Shown: piece after piece, positions 48,549 to 57,160 of the stretch
How the letters are laid out: each line of letters starts with the position of its first letter
Position numbering within the stretch: the first letter of the stretch is position 1
NCBI RefSeq assembly: GCF_009812035.1
Contig: NZ_VZIZ01000019.1
Coordinates: forward strand, 62,001 to 126,000
Reading direction: 5' to 3'
DNA: 64,000 bases
DNA from: Psychrobacter nivimaris
GTDB taxonomy: Bacteria > Pseudomonadota > Gammaproteobacteria > Pseudomonadales > Moraxellaceae
Notes under the pieces: generated by a model
Databases searched by the model: none
The model's input: only the letters and a program-made list of their open reading frames with translations
What the model was told of the DNA's origin: nothing
Program-made: the position numbers and the translations under genes

Positions 48549-48685
48549 TATTTATTTCTTCCACTTTTTTTATTTTTAAAGCCATACATTTTTTATCATT
48601 ACCAGTTTTTACAATTTTTAGATATAGTCAGTCCAAAATAGAAAAGGTACAATGCTTTTAAACCAAGCAAAGAGAAATATAAAAG

Positions 48686-49033
48686 ATGACCTACTCAGCA
48701 GATTTTCGAGCACAAGTTATCAAAAACATTGAGCAAAAAGACATGAGCATCCGTCAGGCCTGTATTTTTTATAATATCAGCAAGAGTACACTACAGCGCT
48801 GGCTTATAGACCCAAGCATCCAAACGACCAGAGTCAAAACGCCAAGCAGTATACCCAATGAAGCTCTTCTACAAGACGTTAATCAATACCCAGATGACTA
48901 TCTATATGAGCGAGCTCGTCGTTTAAACTGTAGTAAATCAGGTATTGGCTATGCCTTAAAAAGATTAAATATCAGCCAAAAAAAAGACCTTAGCACATCC
49001 AAAAGCGTGTTCAATAAAAAGAGCGGTATATAA
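48686..49033 (+). CDS. IS630-type transposase, N-terminal helix-turn-helix part (OrfA)
   Basis: 115 residues. The N-terminal part has the helix-turn-helix pattern typical of IS630 transposases (SADFRAQVIKNIEQKDMSIR, then ACIFYNISKSTLQRWL), followed by a second helix block ending at SQKKDLSTSK. The frame ends shortly after an A8 run at 48978-48985. The C-terminal catalytic part continues in the +1 frame. It is probably not functional without frameshifting or slippage on that A run. Confidence 0.85.
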   Translation: MTYSADFRAQVIKNIEQKDMSIRQACIFYNISKSTLQRWLIDPSIQTTRVKTPSSIPNEALLQDVNQYPDDYLYERARRLNCSKSGIGYALKRLNISQKKDLSTSKSVFNKKSGI

Positions 49034-49526
49034 GAATAAGCTTGATCATTTTAAGCAGCAAGGCTATCCCGTTGTCTATATGGATGAGAGTGGCTTTGAG
49101 GCTGAAACTATTCGTCCTTATGGCTATGCACCGATAGGTAAACCTTGTATTGATAGCTACAATTGGCAAGCTAAAAAACGTACCAATGTCATCGGTGCTC
49201 TGTATGAAAAGATGCTTTTTGCGCTTGATTACTTTGAGAAAAACATCAATGGCGATATATTCTATGACTGGTGCAAATACAGGCTCATTCCAAGCCTTAA
49301 AACTAAATGCGTAATCGTTATGGATAATGCAGCCTTTCATAAGCGCGTTCAAAAGCTGCTTAACAGGCATGGTCACAGGCTATTATTCTTACCTCCTTAT
49401 AGTCCTGACTTAAATCCCATCGAGAAAAAGTGGGCTCAAGTGAAGTTTTTACGCCAAGGTTGGATGGAGAATAATCTACCTAAACTATTTCATAATATGG
49501 GTTGTACTTCTTTTATTTTGGATTGA
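48969..49526 (+). CDS. IS630-type transposase, DDE catalytic part (OrfB)
   Basis: The frame opens at 48969, overlapping OrfA, and has no good start codon before the ATG at 49080. The DDE triad is complete: Asp in VYMDESGF, Asp in VIVMDNAAFH, Glu in SPDLNPIEKKWAQVK. The stop at 49526 lies inside the right terminal repeat. It is made as a fusion with OrfA only if the frame is changed at the A8 run. Deletion of one A would restore a single frame, so an indel mutation or slippage are both possible. Confidence 0.85.
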   Translation: MSAKKKTLAHPKACSIKRAVYKNKLDHFKQQGYPVVYMDESGFEAETIRPYGYAPIGKPCIDSYNWQAKKRTNVIGALYEKMLFALDYFEKNINGDIFYDWCKYRLIPSLKTKCVIVMDNAAFHKRVQKLLNRHGHRLLFLPPYSPDLNPIEKKWAQVKFLRQGWMENNLPKLFHNMGCTSFILD

Positions 49527-49531
49527 CTATA

Positions 49532-50245
49532 TTACTTATCTATCTCAATTAAACGAAACGTTTAATAAGAAATGAAATTAATAAATTATAAAATCTAGGC
49601 AATGAAAAACCGTATTCTTATTAATTAAAAAATTAATAAGAATTCATGGTTAATTTATTATAGACATTTTAAAGAAAGATAATATAGATCAGAACCGTCG
49701 GCCACAGCGTAAATATTATACGCATAGAAAAGCTTTAGCTAAATCATAGCCTGAGTCGCTTTATTAGCAATAACGGTAAAGAAAAATGTTAGGCAAACAG
49801 ATAACAGCATGCGTAATATGGCTTAGCGCAATCGCAGAGCAAATTTGGCACAGTACACTTAGAAAAGAGATAGCGCAAGTAGATACAGAAAGCTATTCGT
49901 TGATATCGATAGATGGGATATCACTCAATAGCTTATATAAAAATTTAGCCAAACCTTTTCGAAGGTGTCATTGCTGTCATGTGGTTTACACATTTAATCT
50001 TTAAAAACGTCTTGGTAGTTATATAGGACACGATGATTCCTCCATAGGTTGTGGCTAATGTCAGGGCGACAATAGCAGATTAATTGAAACGATTTATCGC
50101 TTATGAAAAACAAGCCATATAAATCAATGAGCCAATAATAACGATTTAAAAATTAAAGTCAATAATTAATTTGGCTTGTATAGAAAATAATTTAATAAAC
50201 GTGTGTTTAGTTAATCACTTTAATTTGAAATCTTATCGGTAGTTT
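49532..50245. other. Gene-poor scar between the IS and lysE-type gene
   Basis: About 714 bases, AT-rich. A perfect 13-bp inverted repeat with a 4-base loop lies at 49614-49643 (ATTCTTATTAATT). A 72-codon plus frame (49786-50004) has no recognisable content. On the minus strand, 49945-50079 reads as a 44-residue, membrane-protein-like tail (for example TYGGIIVSYITTK) that has no start and is blocked upstream, a likely gene remnant. Confidence 0.4.
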
Positions 50246-50974
50246 TTATACCATAAAACTATTTATCACTTCAGCCAATAAGGCGGTAGCGATAATTATA
50301 AATATCACCCCACAACCACGATTGAGCCACGCTAAGCGATTACCCACATCGAGCCAACTTGCTAGCTTTTTGCCACCTAGCGTATATACGATTTGCCAAA
50401 TCGTTTCACTCAAAAACAAGCCGATGGTCAGTAGGACATATTGTGGCCATAGTGGCGCGCTAAAATTGATAAATTTAGGGAAAAATGCCGCAAAGAACAA
50501 GATAGCTTTCGGATTAGATAATGACACCCAAACACCAGTACGAAACAAGGTCATGTTGCTCGGCGCTATTTTAGTAGCAGCACTAGAAAGCGAACGCGGC
50601 TGCGGTGTACTAGGTACGCCGTCAGTGGCAGCATAGTCTGCTGCTACCTCGGCACTCAACTCTTTAGCATCGCTCATCAAGCTACTGTCGCCAGCATCGC
50701 GCCAAGAGCTGATACCCAAATAGATTAAGTATACTGCACCTACGGCTTTAATGATTGTCAGTAGCCACGGTGACTGACGACTGATTACATCCAATCCAAG
50801 CAGTGTCGATAGCAGTAATACAAACAAGCCAAGGCTCAGACCTGCCAGCGTCCATAAGGTTCGTTTGACGCCATAGTTCATGCCATACTGAAATGCCAGC
50901 AACATATTAGGACCAGGGGTCGCTGAGATAAAAAACGTACTTGCGAAAAACACTGCAAACAGATGCCAAGACAT
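50246..50974 (-). CDS. LysE-family amino acid exporter
   Basis: A 242-residue inner-membrane protein of the LysE/RhtB family, with six membrane helices. The N-terminal signature is ATPGPNMLLAFQYGMNYGVKR, and SWVSLSNPKAILFFAAFFPKF is typical. RhtB-type proteins export homoserine, threonine or other amino acids; the substrate is unknown. A loop of about 45 residues between helices 3 and 4 (DSSLMSDAKELS and beyond) is longer than usual. The ATG at 50974, with GGGGTGGA upstream, is preferred over the TTG at 50977. Confidence 0.88.
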   Translation of the reverse strand: MSWHLFAVFFASTFFISATPGPNMLLAFQYGMNYGVKRTLWTLAGLSLGLFVLLLSTLLGLDVISRQSPWLLTIIKAVGAVYLIYLGISSWRDAGDSSLMSDAKELSAEVAADYAATDGVPSTPQPRSLSSAATKIAPSNMTLFRTGVWVSLSNPKAILFFAAFFPKFINFSAPLWPQYVLLTIGLFLSETIWQIVYTLGGKKLASWLDVGNRLAWLNRGCGVIFIIIATALLAEVINSFMV

Positions 50975-51041
50975 CAATCCACCCCTACTTTGTCATGTGT
51001 AAATGGTTCTAATATGAAAGGCTATACGACTTAAATATGCG

Positions 51042-51076
51042 ACTAAAAAATAAACACCGCCATTCAGACGGTGTCA
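51042..51076 (-). terminator. Terminator of argE
   Basis: Stem ACACCG / CGGTGT with a 9-base loop; on the minus strand it is followed by TTATTTTTTAG. Confidence 0.65.
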
Positions 51077-51150
51077 CTTATACCTATATGTCAAAAAAGT
51101 CTCGAAAAAATTCTCAAAGGAACGATACGCATCCTTCTGAAGAATTATGA

Positions 51151-52443
51151 CTACGTGGACGGCTGAGTCGTACAGCTATCTAATAGCTTCTTTAAAAACG
51201 CATCACAGCGTTCAATTTCGCTAAGCTCCACATACTCATCCGCTTTGTGCGCCTGTTCAATACTACCAGGGCCGCAGATAATCGTTGGGATACCTGCATT
51301 GGTAAACTGACCGCCTTCAGTCGCGTAAGCCACTTTATGACGCTCATCATCTCCTGTCAGCGCAGCGATTAGTGATTGCAACTCAGCACTATCGTCATCT
51401 GTCATTGCTGGGACGCTTTCTTCTTGCATCAGCTCAATGCCAGTTTCTGGCGCGCGCGCTTGCATTTGCGCATTTAGCTCAGCGATTTTTACCTGAATAG
51501 GCGCTAGTATATCGTCTTGCGTCATGTGCGGCAGGTTACGATAGTCAAAAGTAAACTCGCATAGGTTGGGTACGATGTTGGTCGCTGTACCACCATGTAT
51601 GGTACCTACTGACAATGTCGAATAAGGCACTGTAAATAATGCATCCCCGTCTTCTAAAGTGTCATCACGAGCGCTCAGCTCTTCAGCAAGCGTATCTACA
51701 TAGCCGACCAATCTGCTAGCGTAGCTAATAGCATTGACACCTTGTGCAATTAATGAAGAATGCGCCGACTTGCCATGTACACGGCAACGATAAACTGCGA
51801 TGCCTTTGTGTGCAACCACCATAGCCATATTGGTCGGCTCACCGACGATACAATAATCAGGCGTGATACCGCGTGCTTTTAGGTCTGCCAAAATCAATGG
51901 CGCACCCAAACAGCCAACCTCTTCATCGAACGACAATGCCAAATGCAATGGACGACGTAGCTGACCACTGTTCGATAACTGCACGGCTTGCGGCAATACC
52001 GTTAGCGCACAAGCGATAAAGCCCTTCATATCACACGCACCGCGACCATATAGCTTATCACCACGTATCGTCGCCGTAAACGGCTCTGAAGACCACGCTT
52101 GTCCATCGACAGGTACAACGTCGGTATGGCCTGATAAGACCAGACCGTTATTAATAATATCAGCGTTTTCACCAGCTGGTACGGTCACAAACAAGTTAGC
52201 TTTAGTCTCAGCTTCATTAAAGGTCAAATCTACCGTCAAACCCAACTGCTCACAATAAGACTTTACATCATTAATCAAAGCCAAATTAGAGTGGCGACTG
52301 ACCGTATCAAAGGCGATAAGACGTGTTAGCCAATCGAGACTCTGAGTAGGATGCTCGACACTTTTCAGCTGGACATCGCTGCTACTGCTAACGTTATCGC
52401 TATTACTGACGTTGTCGCTATTACTACTATTATTTTGGATCAT
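51151..52443 (-). CDS. argE: Acetylornithine deacetylase
   Basis: ArgE releases acetate from N-acetylornithine in the linear arginine pathway. The M20 peptidase fold is clear: LSGHTDVVP (103-112), GRGACDMKG (133-141), DEEVGCLGAP with the general base Glu, and the C-terminal dimer domain with FTFDYRNLP. Length 430 is longer than the usual about 380 because of an N-terminal Asn/Ser/Asp-rich leader of about 30 residues with the near repeat SNSDNVSNSDNVS. AAGGA lies before the ATG at 52443. It is downstream of ygfB on the minus strand. Confidence 0.93.
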   Translation of the reverse strand: MIQNNSSNSDNVSNSDNVSSSSDVQLKSVEHPTQSLDWLTRLIAFDTVSRHSNLALINDVKSYCEQLGLTVDLTFNEAETKANLFVTVPAGENADIINNGLVLSGHTDVVPVDGQAWSSEPFTATIRGDKLYGRGACDMKGFIACALTVLPQAVQLSNSGQLRRPLHLALSFDEEVGCLGAPLILADLKARGITPDYCIVGEPTNMAMVVAHKGIAVYRCRVHGKSAHSSLIAQGVNAISYASRLVGYVDTLAEELSARDDTLEDGDALFTVPYSTLSVGTIHGGTATNIVPNLCEFTFDYRNLPHMTQDDILAPIQVKIAELNAQMQARAPETGIELMQEESVPAMTDDDSAELQSLIAALTGDDERHKVAYATEGGQFTNAGIPTIICGPGSIEQAHKADEYVELSEIERCDAFLKKLLDSCTTQPST

Positions 52444-52491
52444 AAAATATCCTTACTACAATTTTCAGAACTATGATGTGTCAGAGCTGCC

Positions 52492-53145
52492 TTACGATGG
52501 ATTGTTATGATTCATCACATCAACCACTGGCGGCATTGGTTTTGGTAGCTTGCCTTCTGCCTGTAGCTCTTTGGTTGTTTTGGCATCGATAGACAAACCA
52601 GCGATGAGCGCGATATCTTTGACAGCCTTGCGTTTACGCGTGGCAAAGCTTACGGGTACCATACGAGCAAATTCATAGATATAAAGATAAGACTCTTCGC
52701 CGCCTTCAAAATCTTCATCATCTTCGAGACGAATTGCGCCAATCTTAGCCAAATCAGATAGCATCTCGTTTTCTTCACTGGTCAAACCACAATCGGTAAT
52801 ACCAAAACCGGTCATAAAACCGTTTGCCCACTGTTTCAACGCCATCACGCGCTCGTATAAATCATGTTCATCATCTGGGATGAGCGGCATATACGCGTAG
52901 GCATCATCTTTGTCTTTTAGCTGAAACACAATGTCTTCCGCTTCTTCTGTCAGCAAGGTCAATGCAGGCTCTGGTAATGGGGCAAAGCTGAGCTCCTCAA
53001 ACACCTTAGCCCAAGTTGCTTCATCAGGCGCATTACAAGCCGTCATAAGCCCTGTCATCATGCCATGCACTTCGCTGATAGACACGTCAGTCCAATCATC
53101 AAACGCAGTCAGCCAAGTATTCCAGCCAGAGATATTATCATTCAT
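52492..53145 (-). CDS. YgfB/UPF0149 family protein
   Basis: A 217-residue acidic cytoplasmic protein. Family markers: SEVHGMMTGLMTACNAP, WANGFMTGFGI and the helical C-terminal half. YgfB has been linked in Pseudomonas to regulation of ampC through AmpDh3, but the role here is unknown. The gene is divergent from the ZapB-like/zapA pair, as in Pseudomonas. AGGA lies before the ATG at 53145. Length is slightly above the E. coli protein because of a C-terminal extension with a Pro-rich end. Confidence 0.88.
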   Translation of the reverse strand: MNDNISGWNTWLTAFDDWTDVSISEVHGMMTGLMTACNAPDEATWAKVFEELSFAPLPEPALTLLTEEAEDIVFQLKDKDDAYAYMPLIPDDEHDLYERVMALKQWANGFMTGFGITDCGLTSEENEMLSDLAKIGAIRLEDDEDFEGGEESYLYIYEFARMVPVSFATRKRKAVKDIALIAGLSIDAKTTKELQAEGKLPKPMPPVVDVMNHNNPS

Positions 53146-53357
53146 AATAGATGTCCTAGTAATTGATTACTGCTCATAAAATAAAAATAGTCGCGATAAA
53201 ATGTCATGGACAAATCATCGATAAATAAAAGTGAAAAGACAAAGCCTGATGCTTGTAATTACTTTGTTGATATAGATATTATGCGGTCACCTATGGCATT
53301 ATTAAATGCAGCGAACAAAATTCATTCACGCTTACTTGTTAAGGATAAAAACTGACT

Positions 53358-53798
53358 ATGTATGATCAACTTAGAATATTAGAAAAAATGGTACTCGACA
53401 TCAAAAAACAGTATCAGCTTGTCAGTGCTGAACTTAGCAGCTTAAAACAACACCCTGTTACTGATTCAAAAGAATTTGCCGCTCTAAAAACCAAATTAGA
53501 TAACAGTCATAACGAACGTGACGGTGCCAAAAAACAACTGAACGATCTCGACAAGCGCTATCAAAGTCTTGCAGAAGCGCACCATATGATCGGTGAAGAA
53601 CAAGACAAACTGCAAAAACAGATCAGCCAATTACAACAACAAAACAGTGAGCTGCAACAACACAATAACGAGCTAAAGCAGCAGTATAGCGATATCAAAC
53701 AACAAAACAGTGAGCTGCAAAAGAAGAACCAATTGGCAGCCGAGCGTACGCAAGTCGTATTACAGCGCCTAACTCGTATCGATCAAGCAGAAGGCTAA
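53358..53798 (+). CDS. ZapB-like coiled-coil protein
   Basis: A 146-residue protein that is almost one long coiled coil (heptad pattern from about residue 5 to 140), rich in Gln, Lys and Asn, with the repeated unit QQNSELQ. It is similar in style to the TIGR02449/ZapB family found upstream of zapA in gammaproteobacteria. ZapB crosslinks ZapA at the Z-ring. Length is larger than E. coli ZapB (81). It lies 108 bases before zapA, probably in one operon. AAGGA stands 12 bases before the ATG at 53358, a little far. Confidence 0.65.
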   Translation: MYDQLRILEKMVLDIKKQYQLVSAELSSLKQHPVTDSKEFAALKTKLDNSHNERDGAKKQLNDLDKRYQSLAEAHHMIGEEQDKLQKQISQLQQQNSELQQHNNELKQQYSDIKQQNSELQKKNQLAAERTQVVLQRLTRIDQAEG

Positions 53799-53906
53799 CG
53801 TTTACTTGTAACAGATAGCAAAGACGTACTGCTTATTCAACTGCCAAATGCTATTTGTAAAATCTGATATCACTCATTTCACTGACCAGACATTGTAGGA
53901 TTTATC

Positions 53907-54368
53907 ATGACCGATGACCAAAGCAAATCGATAGAAAAACAACTAAAAAATACTCAAGCGCCAAGTGTGCCAGTAACAAGCGCGCCAGTACCAGCGCAAA
54001 AAACGACACCAGCAGCATCAAATATATCAAGCGCCATGGCACAATCTAATACCAAAACACCTAAAGCGCCAGAACCACAAATTAAAAAAGTTGATATTGC
54101 GATTGCTGGGGTTACTTATCCAATCTTTTGTCCAGTACATGAGCAAGAAGAGCTACTGTCAGCGGTTTCATATATCAACAACTATGCGCTCGATCTAAAA
54201 AGAGATGCGCCAAGCCTAAGTCAAGAAAGCATACTGGTACTGTGCTGCTTAAACCTATATGAAAAAATCCATGCCAATCAAAGAAGTGATGAAGATCGTT
54301 TGCAGAAAGACAAACAGTCTGAGGCATTGCTCAATAAAATTATGAAGGATGCTCATTCTATTCTGTAG
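53907..54368 (+). CDS. zapA: Cell division protein ZapA
   Basis: ZapA binds and bundles FtsZ filaments. The 153-residue protein has the ZapA domain at about 62-153: VDIAIAGVTYPIFCPVHEQE, LLSAVSYINNYALDLKRD and a long coiled-coil end. The first about 60 residues are a Pro/Ala/Thr-rich leader not found in E. coli ZapA. TAGGA stands 7 bases before the ATG at 53907. The ssrS (6S RNA) gene that often follows zapA is not here; only 77 bases separate it from the next gene. Confidence 0.9.
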   Translation: MTDDQSKSIEKQLKNTQAPSVPVTSAPVPAQKTTPAASNISSAMAQSNTKTPKAPEPQIKKVDIAIAGVTYPIFCPVHEQEELLSAVSYINNYALDLKRDAPSLSQESILVLCCLNLYEKIHANQRSDEDRLQKDKQSEALLNKIMKDAHSIL

Positions 54369-54393
54369 ATGCATCGTATTGTATTAAACATAT

Positions 54394-54428
54394 AAGCGCC
54401 TAGTTAATAAAGTTAGGCGCTTTTTTTG
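54394..54428 (+). terminator. Terminator of zapA
   Basis: Stem AAGCGCCTA / TAGGCGCTT followed by seven T, 25 bases after the zapA stop. Confidence 0.9.
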
Positions 54429-54445
54429 GTCAATCATTTATCTAT

Positions 54446-54736
54446 TTATGTATAAGGCGTGTAGGTCTTGCCTGCATGAAAGTCTGCTTGATGCTCATAA
54501 TTGCAAAAGAATAACTCTTGGTTCGCTTCAATATTGCCATCGGTAGCTGTACTTGGTTTGGTTTCGAGTACACCGCGATATTCAGCCAAGCTGTTGCCAC
54601 AAAAATTACACTGACGCGGTGTGGTCACATCTCCTTCTTTTGGCATCATACTTTTAGGTGCGCGCGGGTACATAAACTTATAAAAAGCCCACATTGAAGC
54701 CCAAATAATAAGGATGACAATAATAACAGCAAACAC
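54446..54736 (-). CDS. Small membrane protein with a zinc-ribbon-like domain, 96 aa
   Basis: I recognise no named family. A membrane helix at 2-20 (AVIIVILIIWASMWAFYKF) is followed by a soluble domain. The latter has C43-x-x-C46 (CNFCG), and C78 with H82/H87 (FFCNYEHQADFH), an arrangement like TRASH or zinc-ribbon domains. Metal binding is inference. The start is GTG at 54736 with AAGGAG 8 bases upstream, a strong site. It is convergent with zapA and upstream of glyS on the opposite side. Confidence 0.6.
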   Translation of the reverse strand: MFAVIIVILIIWASMWAFYKFMYPRAPKSMMPKEGDVTTPRQCNFCGNSLAEYRGVLETKPSTATDGNIEANQELFFCNYEHQADFHAGKTYTPYT

Positions 54737-54936
54737 AGCAGTGCTCCTTCGATTAAGGGTAAACGCGAGAAATAACGAAATCTACTAAATAAGATTATTT
54801 AATACGTTTTGATAGCATAAATTTTACCGTCAATAATAGCGATAATACAATGCTTTTACCGTTTAATTGCTGATTGCACTAATTGACTGGTTATATCTAA
54901 CGGATAACTGTATGAGTAAACCAGTCAACTTCATAA

Positions 54937-54972
54937 CAAAAAACCTGGCCATGATAAGCCAGGTTTTTTATC
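54937..54972 (-). terminator. Terminator of glyQS
   Basis: Stem AAAAAACCTGGC / GCCAGGTTTTTT with a 7-base loop, about 60 bases after the glyS stop on the minus strand. Confidence 0.9.
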
Positions 54973-55033
54973 AAAAGTAACCGTCAATTTAAAACAACAA
55001 TCAGGTTAAAGTAACTATCAGGTTTTAGCAGGG

Positions 55034-57151
55034 TTACAGCTGTAGCTCACTGATATCAGCTACCGTCAAGAACAAGGCACGAACCTGCTTTAGCAATGCC
55101 AAGCGATTGTTTTTAAGCGCAGCATCTTCACTGTTGACCATTACTTGATCAAAGAACTGGGTCAGCGGCTCATCTAAGCTAGCCAGCGTTTGCAATACTT
55201 GGGTATAGTCCGCTTGCTCCAGCAATGGTTGTACCACTGTCTGTGCTTGCTGCACATTTGCATATAAGTTTTGCTCAGCAGGTTCAGACAGTAGTGCCTC
55301 ATCGACTGTATCAGCCACGCTCACTTCTGACTTGGCCAATATATTAGCAACACGTTTGTTTGAATCAGCCAACATCGACGCTTGTGATAGCTCGCTAAAT
55401 GCTTGCACTGCACGGATACGCTGATCAAAATCAAGCGGCATATGTGGGTTAATCGCTTGCACTGCTTGAATCGTATCGACGCTAACGCCCTGCTCTGTAT
55501 ACATCGCACGGTAGCGCGAGTTTAGGAATGCCATGACTTGGGTAAAAGTATCGCTAATACTCAAATCCATAGTCTTTTCTTCATTGATAAGCTTTGTTGC
55601 GTTCTGTCTGCCATAGTTTTTAATAGCTTCTTCGACAAGTGCTACCAAATTAATCGATAACTGCTTTTCGATTAAAATACGCAAGATGCCAATAGCAGAA
55701 CGACGTAAGCTAAACGGATCCTTTGAACCCGTCGGTGCTTGATCAATCGCAAAAATACCAACCAATGTATCCAAACGATCCGCTAAGGCTAAGCAAATGC
55801 CAATCGGTGTCTGTGGTAATACATCGCCACTGAATTTCGGCAGATACTGCTCTTCTAAACTGGCTGCGACCGCTTCAGGCTCATCATTTAGACGCGCATA
55901 ATAAGTACCTGCAATACCTTGTAATTCAGGGTACTCGCCGACGAGCGAGCTGGCCAAATCCGCTTTAGACAAAATACCTGCACGTACGGTTTCATCGACA
56001 TTGATATCGTGACCCTGCTGCTGCATCAACGTGGCGATGAATGCAGCTAGCTTGGCTATACGCTCAGACTTCTCCCAAATCGTACCCAATTTATCTTGGA
56101 ATACGCGATTTTTTAGGCTTTCTGTGAGTGCAAACAACGGCTGCTTTTGATCTTGTAAAAAGAAAAACTCTGCATCAGCCAAACGTGGACGCACGACTTT
56201 TTCATTACCTTCAATAATCTGGTTAGGATCTTTTGATTCAATATTGGTAATAAAAATGAAATACGGCTGCAATTTGCCAGTCTTATCCGTCAAGCAAAAA
56301 TACTTTTGATCCGCTTGCATGGTCGAGATAAGCGCTTCTTGCGGTACTTGTAAAAAGCGCGCTTCAAAGCTTGCGCGTAGCGCAATTGGAAAATCGACCA
56401 ATGCGGTGACTTCGTCCAACAAATCCTGCGGTACGATGGCATCAGAATTAACTTCATCTGCCAAAGCTTTAACTTGGTTTTTGATCAGCATTTGACGCTT
56501 ATCAAAATCTGCTACTACTTTTAGACCATTTAGTAATTCTTCATAATCATTAGCATGAGCAATATTGTGATAATCAGGGCTGTGGAAGCGATGACCACGT
56601 GTTTGTGTACCAGTCTGATGACCTTGGATAGTGGCATCAATGACAGTATCATCCTGCATCAATACCGCCCACTGTACTGGACGCACAAACTCGTTACGGC
56701 TATCGCCTGAACGCATACGTTTGGCTATCGGCAAATTATCTAGCGCGGTCTGAAAAATAGCAGGCAGTAACTCAGTGGTCGCTTGGCCACGGATAGTCTG
56801 CTCAAAACCGACATAGTCACCTTTGTCGGTATTAATCGTCGTAAGCTCGCTGGCTTCAATACCCAAACCTTTGGCAAAACCCATGGCCGCACGCGTTGGG
56901 TTGCCCTCTGCATCGAACGCCGCTTTAATCGCTGGTCCGCGTTTTTGCTCAGTACGATCAGGCTGCTTATCGCTAATACCTTGAATCTGAATTGCCAAAC
57001 GGCGCGGAGCAGCAAAGGCTTTGATGCTATCAAAGGTAATATCTGCTGCCGTCAATTGCTCGGTAACACTGGCTTGTAGCGCATCACGTAATGGTTTTAG
57101 GCTCTTTGGAGGTAGCTCTTCACACCCCAGTTCAAATAGAATAGTACTCAT
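55034..57151 (-). CDS. glyS: Glycine--tRNA ligase beta subunit
   Basis: Beta subunit of the bacterial alpha2-beta2 GlyRS, involved in tRNA binding. The 705-residue length is near the family usual (about 690). It starts with FELGCEELPPKSLKPLRDAL, the well-known N-terminal motif, and has VRPRLADAEFFFLQDQKQPL. The C-terminal DALR-type domain is present. AGGAG lies 5 bases before the ATG at 57151. glyQ lies immediately upstream with a 9-base gap. Confidence 0.97.
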   Translation of the reverse strand: MSTILFELGCEELPPKSLKPLRDALQASVTEQLTAADITFDSIKAFAAPRRLAIQIQGISDKQPDRTEQKRGPAIKAAFDAEGNPTRAAMGFAKGLGIEASELTTINTDKGDYVGFEQTIRGQATTELLPAIFQTALDNLPIAKRMRSGDSRNEFVRPVQWAVLMQDDTVIDATIQGHQTGTQTRGHRFHSPDYHNIAHANDYEELLNGLKVVADFDKRQMLIKNQVKALADEVNSDAIVPQDLLDEVTALVDFPIALRASFEARFLQVPQEALISTMQADQKYFCLTDKTGKLQPYFIFITNIESKDPNQIIEGNEKVVRPRLADAEFFFLQDQKQPLFALTESLKNRVFQDKLGTIWEKSERIAKLAAFIATLMQQQGHDINVDETVRAGILSKADLASSLVGEYPELQGIAGTYYARLNDEPEAVAASLEEQYLPKFSGDVLPQTPIGICLALADRLDTLVGIFAIDQAPTGSKDPFSLRRSAIGILRILIEKQLSINLVALVEEAIKNYGRQNATKLINEEKTMDLSISDTFTQVMAFLNSRYRAMYTEQGVSVDTIQAVQAINPHMPLDFDQRIRAVQAFSELSQASMLADSNKRVANILAKSEVSVADTVDEALLSEPAEQNLYANVQQAQTVVQPLLEQADYTQVLQTLASLDEPLTQFFDQVMVNSEDAALKNNRLALLKQVRALFLTVADISELQL

Positions 57152-57160
57152 GGGATGCTC

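Larger units (their letters stand above)
48623..49531 (+). mobile_element. IS630-family insertion sequence
   Basis: About 909 bp. The ends are inverted repeats: left TATAGTCAGTCCAAAATAG (48623-48641) against the reverse complement of 49513-49531, TATAGTCAATCCAAAATAA, extending for about 30 bases with a few mismatches. Both ends sit at TA, as expected for IS630/Tc1-mariner insertion. The element carries one transposase split in two frames. It lies just upstream of rtcB. Confidence 0.85.

Noticed and set aside
49786-50004. 72-codon plus-strand frame after the IS element
   Set aside because: No good ribosome binding site or family; it partly overlaps a more protein-like minus-strand remnant.
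54369-54445. 6S RNA after zapA
   Set aside because: Only 77 bases, occupied by the terminator.
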